NCBI GenBank assembly: GCA_965207275.1
Contig: CBDBMH010000002.1
Location: 1,612,001-1,676,000, forward strand
Source: Bin22 sp965207275
GTDB lineage: Bacteria; Chloroflexota; Dehalococcoidia; Lucifugimonadales; UBA3495
Direction of reading: 5' to 3'
DNA length: 64,000 nt
Position numbers and translations under genes: made by a program. Numbering within the stretch: position 1 is the first letter of the stretch; each line of letters opens with the position of its first letter. This document shows positions 24,823 to 32,600 of this stretch, in pieces. The notes beneath the pieces were generated by a model. The model did not search any database, had not been told where the DNA came from, and was given only the letters and a program-made list of their open reading frames with translations.

Positions 24823-26262
24823 CTATTGGGCTTCGTCTTCCGAATTTTCTTTCTCCCGGGTTTTTTCCCTCTCCTTCCACTCGGCTTCTCGCTGCCGCAA
24901 CTCTGCCAAGTCATGCAGCAGTATCTGCATTTCTCCGCTGCCGGCGGGGTGGTTGCCGTAGTGGGCCGAATGGAAGCCACCCACAATCCGGTCTACCGGT
25001 TGCGGAGGCAGTTCTTCTTCCAGGTCGACCTGGTGTTCCCGGGGTGTCTGGCCTTCCGCCTTGGGGTGGCCCATGTTGTCTGAGATGTTCAGGAACCGAT
25101 GGTACACCTCGCGGGGGTCCTCGGGATCCGGCTCGGCCTTGCCGTCGTTGATTGCCTTCCCAACCAGGTCGTTCCACCAACCTTCAACCACGCCTGCCAG
25201 ATCGGCGTTAGCCTTGCCCCAGGCGAAAAGCGATTCGCGAACCTCCTGGACATCTCCCGAAAGCTTGAACAGCCTCCGAAAGCGGAACACCCGGTACACG
25301 ATGAACCCAATTACCAGGGAGGCGAGCAGGAACATAGTCACCCTGAGCAGGGTATAGACCCACTGGGGCAATCCGGCCCCCTCCACGTCCTCCAGGTTCT
25401 CATGGAAGCGGCGCAATTGTTCCTGCGCTTCGTTCAGGCCGCTCAGGTCGCCGCCACCCATAATTGACGTGAGCCACTTGCCGAATACCACCAGGGCTTC
25501 GGCAATATATCCCAGGCCCAGCAGAATGGGCCTGAGGATCCATTCGCCGACGTTACCAACTATCCTGAGCAGGAACCGGGTAACATCGTCCAGCCCGCCC
25601 ATGCCCAGACCCGATATCAACAACGCCAGCAGCAGCACAGCTCCGACAGCGACCCCGATGGGAATGAACCACTCCCTCGACATCATCTGCGCGTCGGCCG
25701 ACTCGGTGGAAAACCGGGCCAGGGAAAGGCCAATGAGCCCCACCGTGAAAAAGCTCAGGACTACAAAACCACCGACTATCTTTACGGGCACCAGCGTGTC
25801 TACGACCACCGAGACAATCAGAACAGCCAGACCCCACTGGAAGGCTGTCCTCACAGTCTCCAATGAAACCTCGTCGTGGGCCAGGCTTGTACCACGCCAC
25901 CAAAGGCCCACCAGGAAGACAAAGGACAGTGCCAGCGTGAAGGCTACGTGGAGGTCGCCATATATCAACCTGCCGATGGGGAAGAATCCCATCCCCGAGT
26001 TCAAGTTGGTCAGCAAGAAGAGGGAAAGTAAACTGATAAAGAGGCCAATAACGCCTCGCAGGTTAAGAGAAAACCGGATGGTCTGGATGTAGAGGGAAAG
26101 GATGAATGACCAGACCAGCGCCAGAAAAACAAGCCATAGAGGGAGGCGTGCATCCGCCGTGTTGGTCAGGGCGGTGAACATGGAAAAGGCCAAATACGCC
26201 CCGGCGGCCTCCAGGAACAGGGCCGTTAAGGTTATCGCGCTAACTCGCCAGAACTGGCTCAT
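24823..26262 (-). CDS. DUF4129-containing multi-pass membrane protein
   Basis: 479 residues. About eight N-terminal hydrophobic segments fill residues 1-290, one more membrane span lies at about 310-335, and the cytoplasmic C-terminal half carries the DUF4129-type region (DPREVYHRFLNIS, then TPREHQVDLEEELP). The extreme C-terminus is a charged Glu/Arg/Lys helix. Such proteins are found with MoxR ATPases and DUF58 proteins, as here; some versions fuse to transglutaminase. Start ATG 26262 overlaps the end of the DUF58 gene by 23 bases, so translation is coupled. Function of the set is not firmly known; an envelope chaperone or complex-assembly role is usual speculation. Confidence 0.82.
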   Translation of the reverse strand: MSQFWRVSAITLTALFLEAAGAYLAFSMFTALTNTADARLPLWLVFLALVWSFILSLYIQTIRFSLNLRGVIGLFISLLSLFLLTNLNSGMGFFPIGRLIYGDLHVAFTLALSFVFLVGLWWRGTSLAHDEVSLETVRTAFQWGLAVLIVSVVVDTLVPVKIVGGFVVLSFFTVGLIGLSLARFSTESADAQMMSREWFIPIGVAVGAVLLLALLISGLGMGGLDDVTRFLLRIVGNVGEWILRPILLGLGYIAEALVVFGKWLTSIMGGGDLSGLNEAQEQLRRFHENLEDVEGAGLPQWVYTLLRVTMFLLASLVIGFIVYRVFRFRRLFKLSGDVQEVRESLFAWGKANADLAGVVEGWWNDLVGKAINDGKAEPDPEDPREVYHRFLNISDNMGHPKAEGQTPREHQVDLEEELPPQPVDRIVGGFHSAHYGNHPAGSGEMQILLHDLAELRQREAEWKEREKTREKENSEDEAQ

Positions 26263-27478
26263 CCTCGTTCACCGTTTCAACGTCCAAGGCTTCCAGGGCC
26301 CGCCCCAGAGAATATACGGTTACGGCGGGTAACCGGAACTGGGGACCGCCGTCACCGGAAAAGAGGACAATCACTCGGTAGCCCCGACTCTGCATACTGT
26401 GGATTTCGTCAGCCAGCGCGCGGGTTACCACCGAAGTGATGACGACTATGGTAGCTCCCGGCGGGATGGAAGACCGTTCCTGTTGAAGCACGTCGCTGAG
26501 TGATACCACCGAATATGGGCCAGCCATGGCCAGCGATTCCAATACCAGGCCCAGCTGAAGCGACGAACTTCCAAAGGGGACGCTGAGCCACTTGCCCGAA
26601 TAGACCGCAACGCCATTGCTGATCAGGCCGTACTCGTAACCCACCTTAGAGCAGTGGTTGGCTACTGAGGCCGCCACGGTAACGGCCCGTTCAAACAGGC
26701 GACGGTTGCTTCCCTGCCAAGCAAACTCGCTGGTAGTGGAGTTCAGAGCAATCAGCACGTCCAGTGAAACTACCGGTTCAAATACCTTTGTCTGAAGCTG
26801 GAAACGCCTGGCAGTAGCCTTCCAGTCAATGTGCTTCATGGGGTCCTGGACGCGATAGTCTCGCAGCCCGAAAAACCTGCTGGGGTCATGGTAAAGTGGC
26901 CGACGACTACCCGTGTCTCCCAGCGGATGTTCCGTGGGAAATATCAACTCATTGAGGTCGATTATCCGGGGGTACACCAGGATATGGTCGACGCCTTCAA
27001 TACGGCTTTCCGCCGCCGTAAAGCCAAAGATGTCGCCGCTACGCAGCCTGACGGGGCCAATTCGATGGTACCCTCTGGCAAGGCAACGGAGCCTGTACTT
27101 CCAGGTGACCTGCTGGTAGGGCAGCAACGAAGTGGTGATGCGATGTTCCCGGTCTACCTCCATGCCGGTACCCCGCACCGTGGCGCCGGGCAAGTCCAAT
27201 TCCGGCGGGAAATTGTCATGAATGTCGACCCATATCAAGGGGACAACTTTATCGTTGACCAGGGTCACGGAGTAGTCCACTGAATCGCCCACAAAAGCGC
27301 GGTTCCTGCCGAGGCTCCGGGAATGACTCACCCGCTTGAAGGCGAAGCGGTCCCAGAATTTGGCCAGAACCCACACAATCAGAACCAGGGAGCCAACAAT
27401 CAGCAACAGCCCCTGGCTGGCAACCAGCCCGACAAAGAGCAGGATCGCACTGGCAAAAAGCCAGAAGTCGTTAAGCAT
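26240..27478 (-). CDS. DUF58 domain protein
   Basis: 412 residues: two N-terminal membrane helices (about 5-45), a beta-rich region, then the DUF58 segment FFGLRDYRVQDPMKHIDWKATAR (about 205-227), here written as two motifs FFGLRDYRVQD and HIDWKATAR, leading into a von Willebrand A-like fold with a weak MIDAS (VSLDVLIALNSTTS; the Asp-x-Ser-x-Ser pattern is degraded). DUF58 proteins are partners of MoxR AAA+ ATPases. Gap of 32 bases to moxR upstream and a 23-base overlap with the DUF4129 gene downstream. Confidence 0.87.
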   Translation of the reverse strand: MLNDFWLFASAILLFVGLVASQGLLLIVGSLVLIVWVLAKFWDRFAFKRVSHSRSLGRNRAFVGDSVDYSVTLVNDKVVPLIWVDIHDNFPPELDLPGATVRGTGMEVDREHRITTSLLPYQQVTWKYRLRCLARGYHRIGPVRLRSGDIFGFTAAESRIEGVDHILVYPRIIDLNELIFPTEHPLGDTGSRRPLYHDPSRFFGLRDYRVQDPMKHIDWKATARRFQLQTKVFEPVVSLDVLIALNSTTSEFAWQGSNRRLFERAVTVAASVANHCSKVGYEYGLISNGVAVYSGKWLSVPFGSSSLQLGLVLESLAMAGPYSVVSLSDVLQQERSSIPPGATIVVITSVVTRALADEIHSMQSRGYRVIVLFSGDGGPQFRLPAVTVYSLGRALEALDVETVNEDEPVLAS

Positions 27479-27510
27479 CTCACCACTCTGCGGGGACGGC
27501 TGGCATCCGG

Positions 27511-28473
27511 TCAGACCGGCACGGTTACCTGCTCCAGGACTTCATTAATGATTCCATCGGCGGTACGTTCCCTGAGCCGAGCCTGGGACTTGAGAATAAT
27601 GCGGTGACCCAGGGCGTAGGGGGCCAGTTCCTTGATTTCATCGGGAGTAACGTATTCACGCCCGCGCATGACCGCCAGGGCCTGGCTGCAGCGGTAGAGC
27701 CCCATGGTAGCCCTGGGACTGGCCCCCAGGTCCACTTCCGGGTGCTGGCGGGTGGCCTGGGCAATCCGCACCGTATAATTTCGGAGCACCGGGTCCACGT
27801 ACACCCTCTGGGTCATGGCCTGGTAATTGACAATTTCCGGGCCGGTAGCCACTGGGGTCAGGTCCGCCAGTGGATTGGCGCTTTCAAAGCGGAGCAGCAT
27901 TTCCTCCTCCTGCTCCTCGTCCGGGTAGCCCACCTGCAGCCTGATCAGGAACCGGTCCAGCTGGGCCTCGGGCAGTGGAAACGTACCTTCCAGTTCCACG
28001 GGATTCTGGGTTGCAATGACGAGGAAGGGCGCCGGCAGGGGTATAGTAACTTCGTCTATAGTCAGCTGCCTTTCACCCATGGCCTCCAGAAGCGCCGATT
28101 GAGTTCGGGGCGTAGCCCGGTTGATCTCATCCGCCAGGACCACCTGGGACAGCACGGGACCGGGACGGAATTCAAAATCGCCGGTCTTCTGGTTGAAATA
28201 GTTGACGCCGGTTATATCGGAGGGCATGAGGTCCGGGGTGAACTGGATTCGCCGGAAAGCGCAGTCCAGAGAACCGGCCAGGGCCCGTGCCAGGGTAGTC
28301 TTCCCTATTCCCGGTACGTCCTCCACCAGGATATGGCCGCCGCTGAGCACTGCGGCCAGGGTCAACTCCACCGCCTCTCCCTTGCCAACCAGAACCCGCC
28401 CGATGTTCTCCTTCACCCTTGCAGCGGCCTGAGAGACCTGACTGACCATTTCCTGGCTTATGATTGTCGCCAC
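27511..28473 (-). CDS. MoxR-family AAA+ ATPase
   Basis: 320-residue AAA+ chaperone. Walker A region EDVPGIGKTTLARALA (about 51-66), Walker B VLADEINRA (about 112-120), sensor 1 VIATQNP, and the C-terminal lid with SPRATMGLYRCSQALA. MoxR proteins help mature metal- or vWA-containing complexes. The GTG start (28471-28473) shares its last-read base with the TAG stop of the nucleotidyltransferase gene, so the two are translationally coupled. It forms the MoxR-DUF58-DUF4129 module with the next two genes. Confidence 0.93.
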   Translation of the reverse strand: MATIISQEMVSQVSQAAARVKENIGRVLVGKGEAVELTLAAVLSGGHILVEDVPGIGKTTLARALAGSLDCAFRRIQFTPDLMPSDITGVNYFNQKTGDFEFRPGPVLSQVVLADEINRATPRTQSALLEAMGERQLTIDEVTIPLPAPFLVIATQNPVELEGTFPLPEAQLDRFLIRLQVGYPDEEQEEEMLLRFESANPLADLTPVATGPEIVNYQAMTQRVYVDPVLRNYTVRIAQATRQHPEVDLGASPRATMGLYRCSQALAVMRGREYVTPDEIKELAPYALGHRIILKSQARLRERTADGIINEVLEQVTVPV

Positions 28474-29213
28474 TATTGGGTCAACCCTTCGGCGCCAGCT
28501 CCCGCCCCAAGCCTCGCCTCTGTGACGTATTCCTCGGCTTCCCGCAAATCCTTGAAAGAATCTACGCTGCGCCAGAACTGGTTAGATTTAAACGCGGAAA
28601 TCCGGCCCTTTTCTGCCAGCTCGGGGAAGGTGCTGACTTCATGGTCTCCCAGTTCCGGCATCAGCGCTCCCATAGCTCGATCGAAGACATACACGCCGGC
28701 ATTGATCCAGTGGGGAAGTTCTACCTTCTCCCGGAATTCAACCACATCATCGTCTTCGTTAACTTCCACCAGGCCGTAGGGGCTCACCATTGGCACGACC
28801 ATGATGGTAGCCAAATGGTCGTCATTAGCTGCTTTCTTGGACTGGTGAAAGCTGGTCACAGACGACGGATCCTGGCCCGTGATTATGTCGCCATTCAGGA
28901 CAATCACCGTGTCCTCTTCTTCAGGCACGTGGGCCATGCCGACACGAATCGCGCCCCCCCTCCCCAGCGGGTGGGTCTCCACACTGTAGGTGGGTTTGAT
29001 CCCGAATTTCGACCCGTCGCCGAAGTATTCCCGCACCATTTCCCAGCGGTACCCCACCAGGAAAATGACGTTGGTAACCCCAGCCTGTTTCAGCCACTCC
29101 ACCTGATACCAGAGAATCGGCTTCCCATCCAGCGGAACCAGAGGTTTCGGCAGGGTATCGGTCAGAGGGCGAAGTCGCTCTCCTTGGCCGCCCGCCAGAA
29201 TCAATGCATACAT
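28473..29213 (-). CDS. Sugar-phosphate nucleotidyltransferase
   Basis: 246-residue enzyme of the NTP_transferase family. Nucleotide loop LILAGGQGERLRPLTDTLPKP (residues 4-24; split: LILAGGQGERLRPL and TLPKPLVPL), GRGGAIRVG, metal-binding VLNGDI, and the sugar-site INAGVYVFDR. Mannose-1-phosphate guanylyltransferase and glucose-1-phosphate thymidylyl/cytidylyltransferases look alike at this level. GDP-mannose supply for the PimA-like enzyme is possible but unproven. It opens the operon that continues with moxR, an unusual pairing, and has a strong promoter upstream. Confidence 0.85.
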   Translation of the reverse strand: MYALILAGGQGERLRPLTDTLPKPLVPLDGKPILWYQVEWLKQAGVTNVIFLVGYRWEMVREYFGDGSKFGIKPTYSVETHPLGRGGAIRVGMAHVPEEEDTVIVLNGDIITGQDPSSVTSFHQSKKAANDDHLATIMVVPMVSPYGLVEVNEDDDVVEFREKVELPHWINAGVYVFDRAMGALMPELGDHEVSTFPELAEKGRISAFKSNQFWRSVDSFKDLREAEEYVTEARLGAGAGAEGLTQ

Positions 29214-29292
29214 TAATGGGCCTCTTTGCCTTCAGGAGACTGAATGGATTTGGTGCAGAAACACGGGCAGTATCGTCCGAAAAATTTACAGT

Positions 29293-29321
29293 AATATACC
29301 TTTGGCCCTTGGGCAGGTCAA
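29293..29321 (-). promoter_or_regulatory. Promoter of the nucleotidyltransferase-moxR operon
   Basis: On the minus strand TTGACC (29316-29321), 17-base spacer, TATATT (29293-29298), about 80 bases before the ATG at 29213. Confidence 0.65.
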
Positions 29322-29449
29322 ATGACAGGACTCTGAAGAAACAATCCGATTCAGAAACAAGAAGCCAGCTTCTGCTTCCAGCTACGATGAGAAGCAACCG
29401 GTTGGGGCGCTTCTTGCCTCATGCCGTGCTCCACCCATGGAAATTCCTG

Positions 29450-29578
29450 TTTCAGGCCCATTCTGCGCCATATTGAACCATTTCATATCTGAAGGGGAGG
29501 CCAGACTATTCCCAGGCATTCCGAAAACCGGCCGCTGTCCAGACAGGAATTGGCAAAACCGGGCCGCTTTGGGCCACC
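29450..29578. repeat. Diverged intergenic repeat, copy A of the GGGCC-rich family
   Basis: The stretch aligns by eye with 56504-56656 over most of its length. Shared landmarks: a TTTC(A/C)G start, GCCAT-type steps, TTTC(A/G)TATCTG(A/G)AAGG, and GGCCGCTG followed by a TCAGA/CCAGA-(T/C)AGGAA block. Non-coding in all frames. It lies in the 684-base gap (29214-29897) between a divergent gene pair; the rest of that gap holds a promoter at each end and an imperfect hairpin with arms ATTGAAGG/CCTTCAAT at 29720-29748. Confidence 0.6.
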
Positions 29579-29897
29579 ACCGGGAGAGTCAGCCAACCTG
29601 CAGCACTCCGCCTTCTTCCCGATCATGTTTCCGCCCCGGAGGAAGAGGATAATGCCGACCCTATACCTATCGTAGGGCAGTAATATCCGGAGAATCAAGA
29701 GCAGAAAACATCGGGCGGCATTGAAGGATCAAGGAGAATGCCTTCAATTGCCCTGCCCGAGAGATGGTGACGGCAATCCACGGCCAAAGCCCGCAAATAC
29801 CTCGCTATCCGAGTGCGTTTGCCGGGGTGATTGTCTATAATTGATTGAAGGTACCGGTTAAGGATATAGAGCGCTTCAATGGGGAGAGACCAACGAC

Positions 29898-30719
29898 ATG
29901 ACCGCGCAAAACCAGTCAACACATAACTACACCATGGGCTACAGCGAAGAGTTTATGCAGTTGCTGGACCGGCGAAACGCCGGCAACTGCGCCGCCTACC
30001 TGCTACCCCTGCTTGAACCCGGCATGAAGCTGCTGGACCTGGGCTGCGGTCCCGGCACCATCACCATGGGCCTGGCCGAGGCCGTCAACCCGGGAGAAGC
30101 TCATGGCATCGACATGGAAGAGTCGCAAATAGCCATGGCCCAGGCTGCTGCGGAGGCAAGCAACCACTCCAACGCAATTTTCCGGGTGGGCAACGCGCTG
30201 TCCCTGCCCTACGACGACGAGACTTTTGACGTGGTTCACGCCCACGCCGTCATCATGCATATACCTGACACCAAGGCGGCCATGGCAGAGGCCAGAAGGG
30301 TGCTGAAGAACGGCGGCACTCTCGCCACCCGCGACCTCATTGGCGAGTCCAGCTTCATCGAACCGGGGACCGACGGCCTGAGGGAAGCCTGGACTACCTT
30401 CACCAACCTAATGAGGGGTAACGGCGCCCACCCGGAAATTGGCAAGGAAATGAAGGCGGTAATGTTGGACTCCGGTTTCTCAGACATCAGGTGTTCGGCG
30501 TCCTTCGACAGCTACGGCACGCCGGCAGACCTGGCCTTCTACTACTCCTTCATCATTGACTGGTTCTTTTCCGAGCAACTCATCGAACGAGTAACCGGAC
30601 TGGGCATCGCCAGCAGGGAGAAATTCGACTTCTGGCGCAGTGAACTGGATAACTGGCGAGATTCGCCGGGGGCTTTCGGAGCGCTGGCCTTCGGGGAGTG
30701 CCTGGGACGTAAGCGATAA
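29898..30719 (+). CDS. Class I SAM-dependent methyltransferase
   Basis: 273 residues with a complete Rossmann methyltransferase core: motif I LLDLGCGPGTITMG (residues 37-50), acidic motif II GIDMEESQI, motif III NALSLPYDDETFDVVHAHAVIMH, and post-motif LKNGGTLATRDL. Closest in style to the UbiE/Coq5-like and small-molecule methyltransferases; the substrate is unknown. A TATAAT box lies at 29836-29841, and the ATG at 29898 follows GGGGAGAG at longer than usual spacing. Single gene. Confidence 0.88.
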   Translation: MTAQNQSTHNYTMGYSEEFMQLLDRRNAGNCAAYLLPLLEPGMKLLDLGCGPGTITMGLAEAVNPGEAHGIDMEESQIAMAQAAAEASNHSNAIFRVGNALSLPYDDETFDVVHAHAVIMHIPDTKAAMAEARRVLKNGGTLATRDLIGESSFIEPGTDGLREAWTTFTNLMRGNGAHPEIGKEMKAVMLDSGFSDIRCSASFDSYGTPADLAFYYSFIIDWFFSEQLIERVTGLGIASREKFDFWRSELDNWRDSPGAFGALAFGECLGRKR

Positions 30720-30912
30720 GACCACCCGGCCCATTGGCGTCAGCCCACTGGACCTGGGCTACTATGGCGTCAGCGAGGAAGGAAACTCCGGCCCTTTCTT
30801 GTTGCGGCCAAGAGAATTCAAGCTGACGCTCAGGTCCTACGTAGCAAGCCCCTGACTCAAGCAGGACGGCAAGGCCAAGTCCGCGAAGATAGTTGCCTGG
30901 AAAAGAAAACGG

Positions 30913-30986
30913 TGGCTGCCCGGCCTGGGTTCGAACCAGGGCTTACAGCTCCAAAGGCTGACGTGCTACCACTACACCACCGGGCA
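30913..30986 (-). tRNA. tRNA-Gln (anticodon TTG)
   Basis: Cloverleaf on the minus strand. Acceptor TGCCCGG pairs with CCGGGCA, D-arm GTGTAGTGGTAGCAC, anticodon stem CAGC/GCTG with loop CTTTGGA (anticodon TTG), T-arm CTGGGTTCGAACCCAG-type with GGTTCGAAC. The discriminator G and the 3' CCA (30913-30915) are encoded. The sequence after it on the minus strand, CCGTTTTCTTTTC, is U-rich and may end transcription. Confidence 0.93.
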
Positions 30987-31090
30987 TTGATCAAGGGTTG
31001 ATAGGGGTCCCACTAGTCCAGTCAGGACCTGGGGAGAATCAGGCTATCATTCTGTACTCCTGCCCAATTCCAGTCAAGACCAGGCAACAA

Positions 31091-31291
31091 GGCAATCGCA
31101 TATTTATTGCTACTTGACCGTGTCAAAGCGCTCTAGTCGGCAAATCATGTCACCCTGAGCTCGCCGAAGGGTCTAAAATCCTTGCCTGGAGACGTGGCGT
31201 GGGGGCCAGGACGACCATAGCGGGAAGGAGTCTAGATGCTTCGGTCCGCCGCGGCGGACTCAGCATGACATTTTCTCATAATGCGATTGCC
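31091..31291. repeat. MITE-like element with GGCAATCGCAT terminal inverted repeats, copy 1
   Basis: Ends are GGCAATCGCAT (31091-31101) and ATGCGATTGCC (31281-31291), a perfect 11-base inverted pair. Inside is a second inverted pair: TGTCACCCTGAG with GCCGAAGGGTCTA (31149-31175) against TCTAGATGCTTCGG with CGGCGGACTCAGCATGACA (31231-31269). Non-coding. About 200 bases. Related copies lie at 56765 and 57052. A TGC-TATAAT extended -10 box (31317-31325) just outside its right end probably drives the nitrilase-family gene. Confidence 0.7.
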
Positions 31292-31396
31292 CTGGACCAG
31301 GCAATGAGGCTGGCAATGCTATAATGGCCTCGTGGCTGGGGCTCAAGTTGGCCCCTCGCACTTCCTTTATTCTGCTGAGCCATCCGGGAAGATGCC

Positions 31397-32170
31397 ATGA
31401 CAAGCATACGCATTGCACTCCTGCACCTGGCCCCCGTTACCAGTCAGATAGAACAGAATCGGGCGCTGGTGAAACGGGCCACCCAACTGGCGGCCGAAGC
31501 CGGCGCCAACTGGATCGTCACGCCGGAACTGTGCATCCCCGGGTACATGTTCATGAAACAGATCGGCACCGACTGGATTCTTCCCCAGCCCGACGCCTGG
31601 ATGAAAGATTACTGTCAGATGGTGGGCCGGCTGGGTCTCACCGTTTTCCTGTCCCACCCGGAACGCGACCCACAGACGGACAAGCTTTACAATACGGCCT
31701 TTGTTATTAACACCGAAGGGGAAATCGTGGGCAAGCACAGCAAGATCAAGGCCCTGCGGGGAGCGGAGGGCTGGTCAACGGCCGGGGAGGAGATTCAACC
31801 CGTGGAGTGTGACGGAGTGAAGGTGGGTATCATGGTGTGCGCCGACGCCTACAAGAATGAAGTAGCCAGCGAGTTGAAGGACAAGGGCGCCCAGCTTTAC
31901 GTTTCGCCTGTTTCGTGGGGGCCCGGACAGTGCGCTCCGGACGGCGAATGGGAGCAGCGTTCCCTGGATAACGACCTTCCCATCATTGTCTGCAACCGCT
32001 CGGGACAAGAGGATGAAGAACTGGACTACCGGAAAGCGGAAAGCGTCGTGGCAAAGGGCGGGAAGCGCTTGCTGGAGGCCACATCCGAGAGGTCGGTAAT
32101 TCTCAGCTTCGACTGGGATCTGGCGGAGATGACCTGCCTGTCCAGCGAATTCAACCGTATTTATCTCTGA
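31397..32170 (+). CDS. Carbon-nitrogen hydrolase (nitrilase superfamily)
   Basis: 257-residue amidase-type enzyme with the Glu-Lys-Cys triad: Glu in TPELCIPGY (about residue 49), Lys in KHSKIKAL (about 117) and Cys in MVCADAYKNE (about 151). The chain is slightly short. Family members cleave C-N bonds in amides, carbamoyl groups or N-carbamoyl amino acids; which one is not readable here. ATG 31397 follows GGGAAG. The end overlaps the convergent ruvX by 10 bases. Confidence 0.87.
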   Translation: MTSIRIALLHLAPVTSQIEQNRALVKRATQLAAEAGANWIVTPELCIPGYMFMKQIGTDWILPQPDAWMKDYCQMVGRLGLTVFLSHPERDPQTDKLYNTAFVINTEGEIVGKHSKIKALRGAEGWSTAGEEIQPVECDGVKVGIMVCADAYKNEVASELKDKGAQLYVSPVSWGPGQCAPDGEWEQRSLDNDLPIIVCNRSGQEDEELDYRKAESVVAKGGKRLLEATSERSVILSFDWDLAEMTCLSSEFNRIYL

Positions 32171-32580
32171 TCCTGTTCCCTGCTTAGAAACCGCTCAAGG
32201 ATGAGCGCCGCAGCCACCGAGTCCACGTCCCCTTTGCGCCGCGCCGGCTGGGCGCCGGACGCCCTTAGCAGACCCTCGGCTTCCACCGACGAAAACCGCT
32301 CGTCCACAGTATGCACCGGCAAATCTGTTCTCTTGCGAAGCTCCCGAACAAAGCCCTCCGCAAGTTTGGCCTGGGGGCCAGCCCGCCCCGAAAGGGAATA
32401 GGGCATCCCCACCACCAGGGCGCCGGCGTCTCGTTCCTCCGCGGCCGCCAGTACCCGGTCCAGGTCCTGCCGGAGGGTCTTTCTCTCCAAGTGGCCTGCC
32501 GGCACTACCGGAACACTTTCATCGCTTCCCGTTGCCATCCCGATTCGACGGTTGCCCAGATCCAGCGCCAGGTAACGCAT
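32161..32580 (-). CDS. ruvX: RuvX/YqgF family nuclease
   Basis: 139-residue RNase H-fold protein, putative Holliday junction resolvase, also implicated in maturing the 5' end of 16S rRNA. Motifs: LALDLGNRRIGMA with the first catalytic Asp (residues 4-16), LVVGMPYSLSGRAGPQA, and VDERFSSVEAE. It lies 20 bases downstream of alaS on the same strand; alaS-ruvX is a common pairing. Confidence 0.93.
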   Translation of the reverse strand: MRYLALDLGNRRIGMATGSDESVPVVPAGHLERKTLRQDLDRVLAAAEERDAGALVVGMPYSLSGRAGPQAKLAEGFVRELRKRTDLPVHTVDERFSSVEAEGLLRASGAQPARRKGDVDSVAAALILERFLSREQDQR

Positions 32581-32600
32581 CAGTCAAAGCCACTCCCGTC

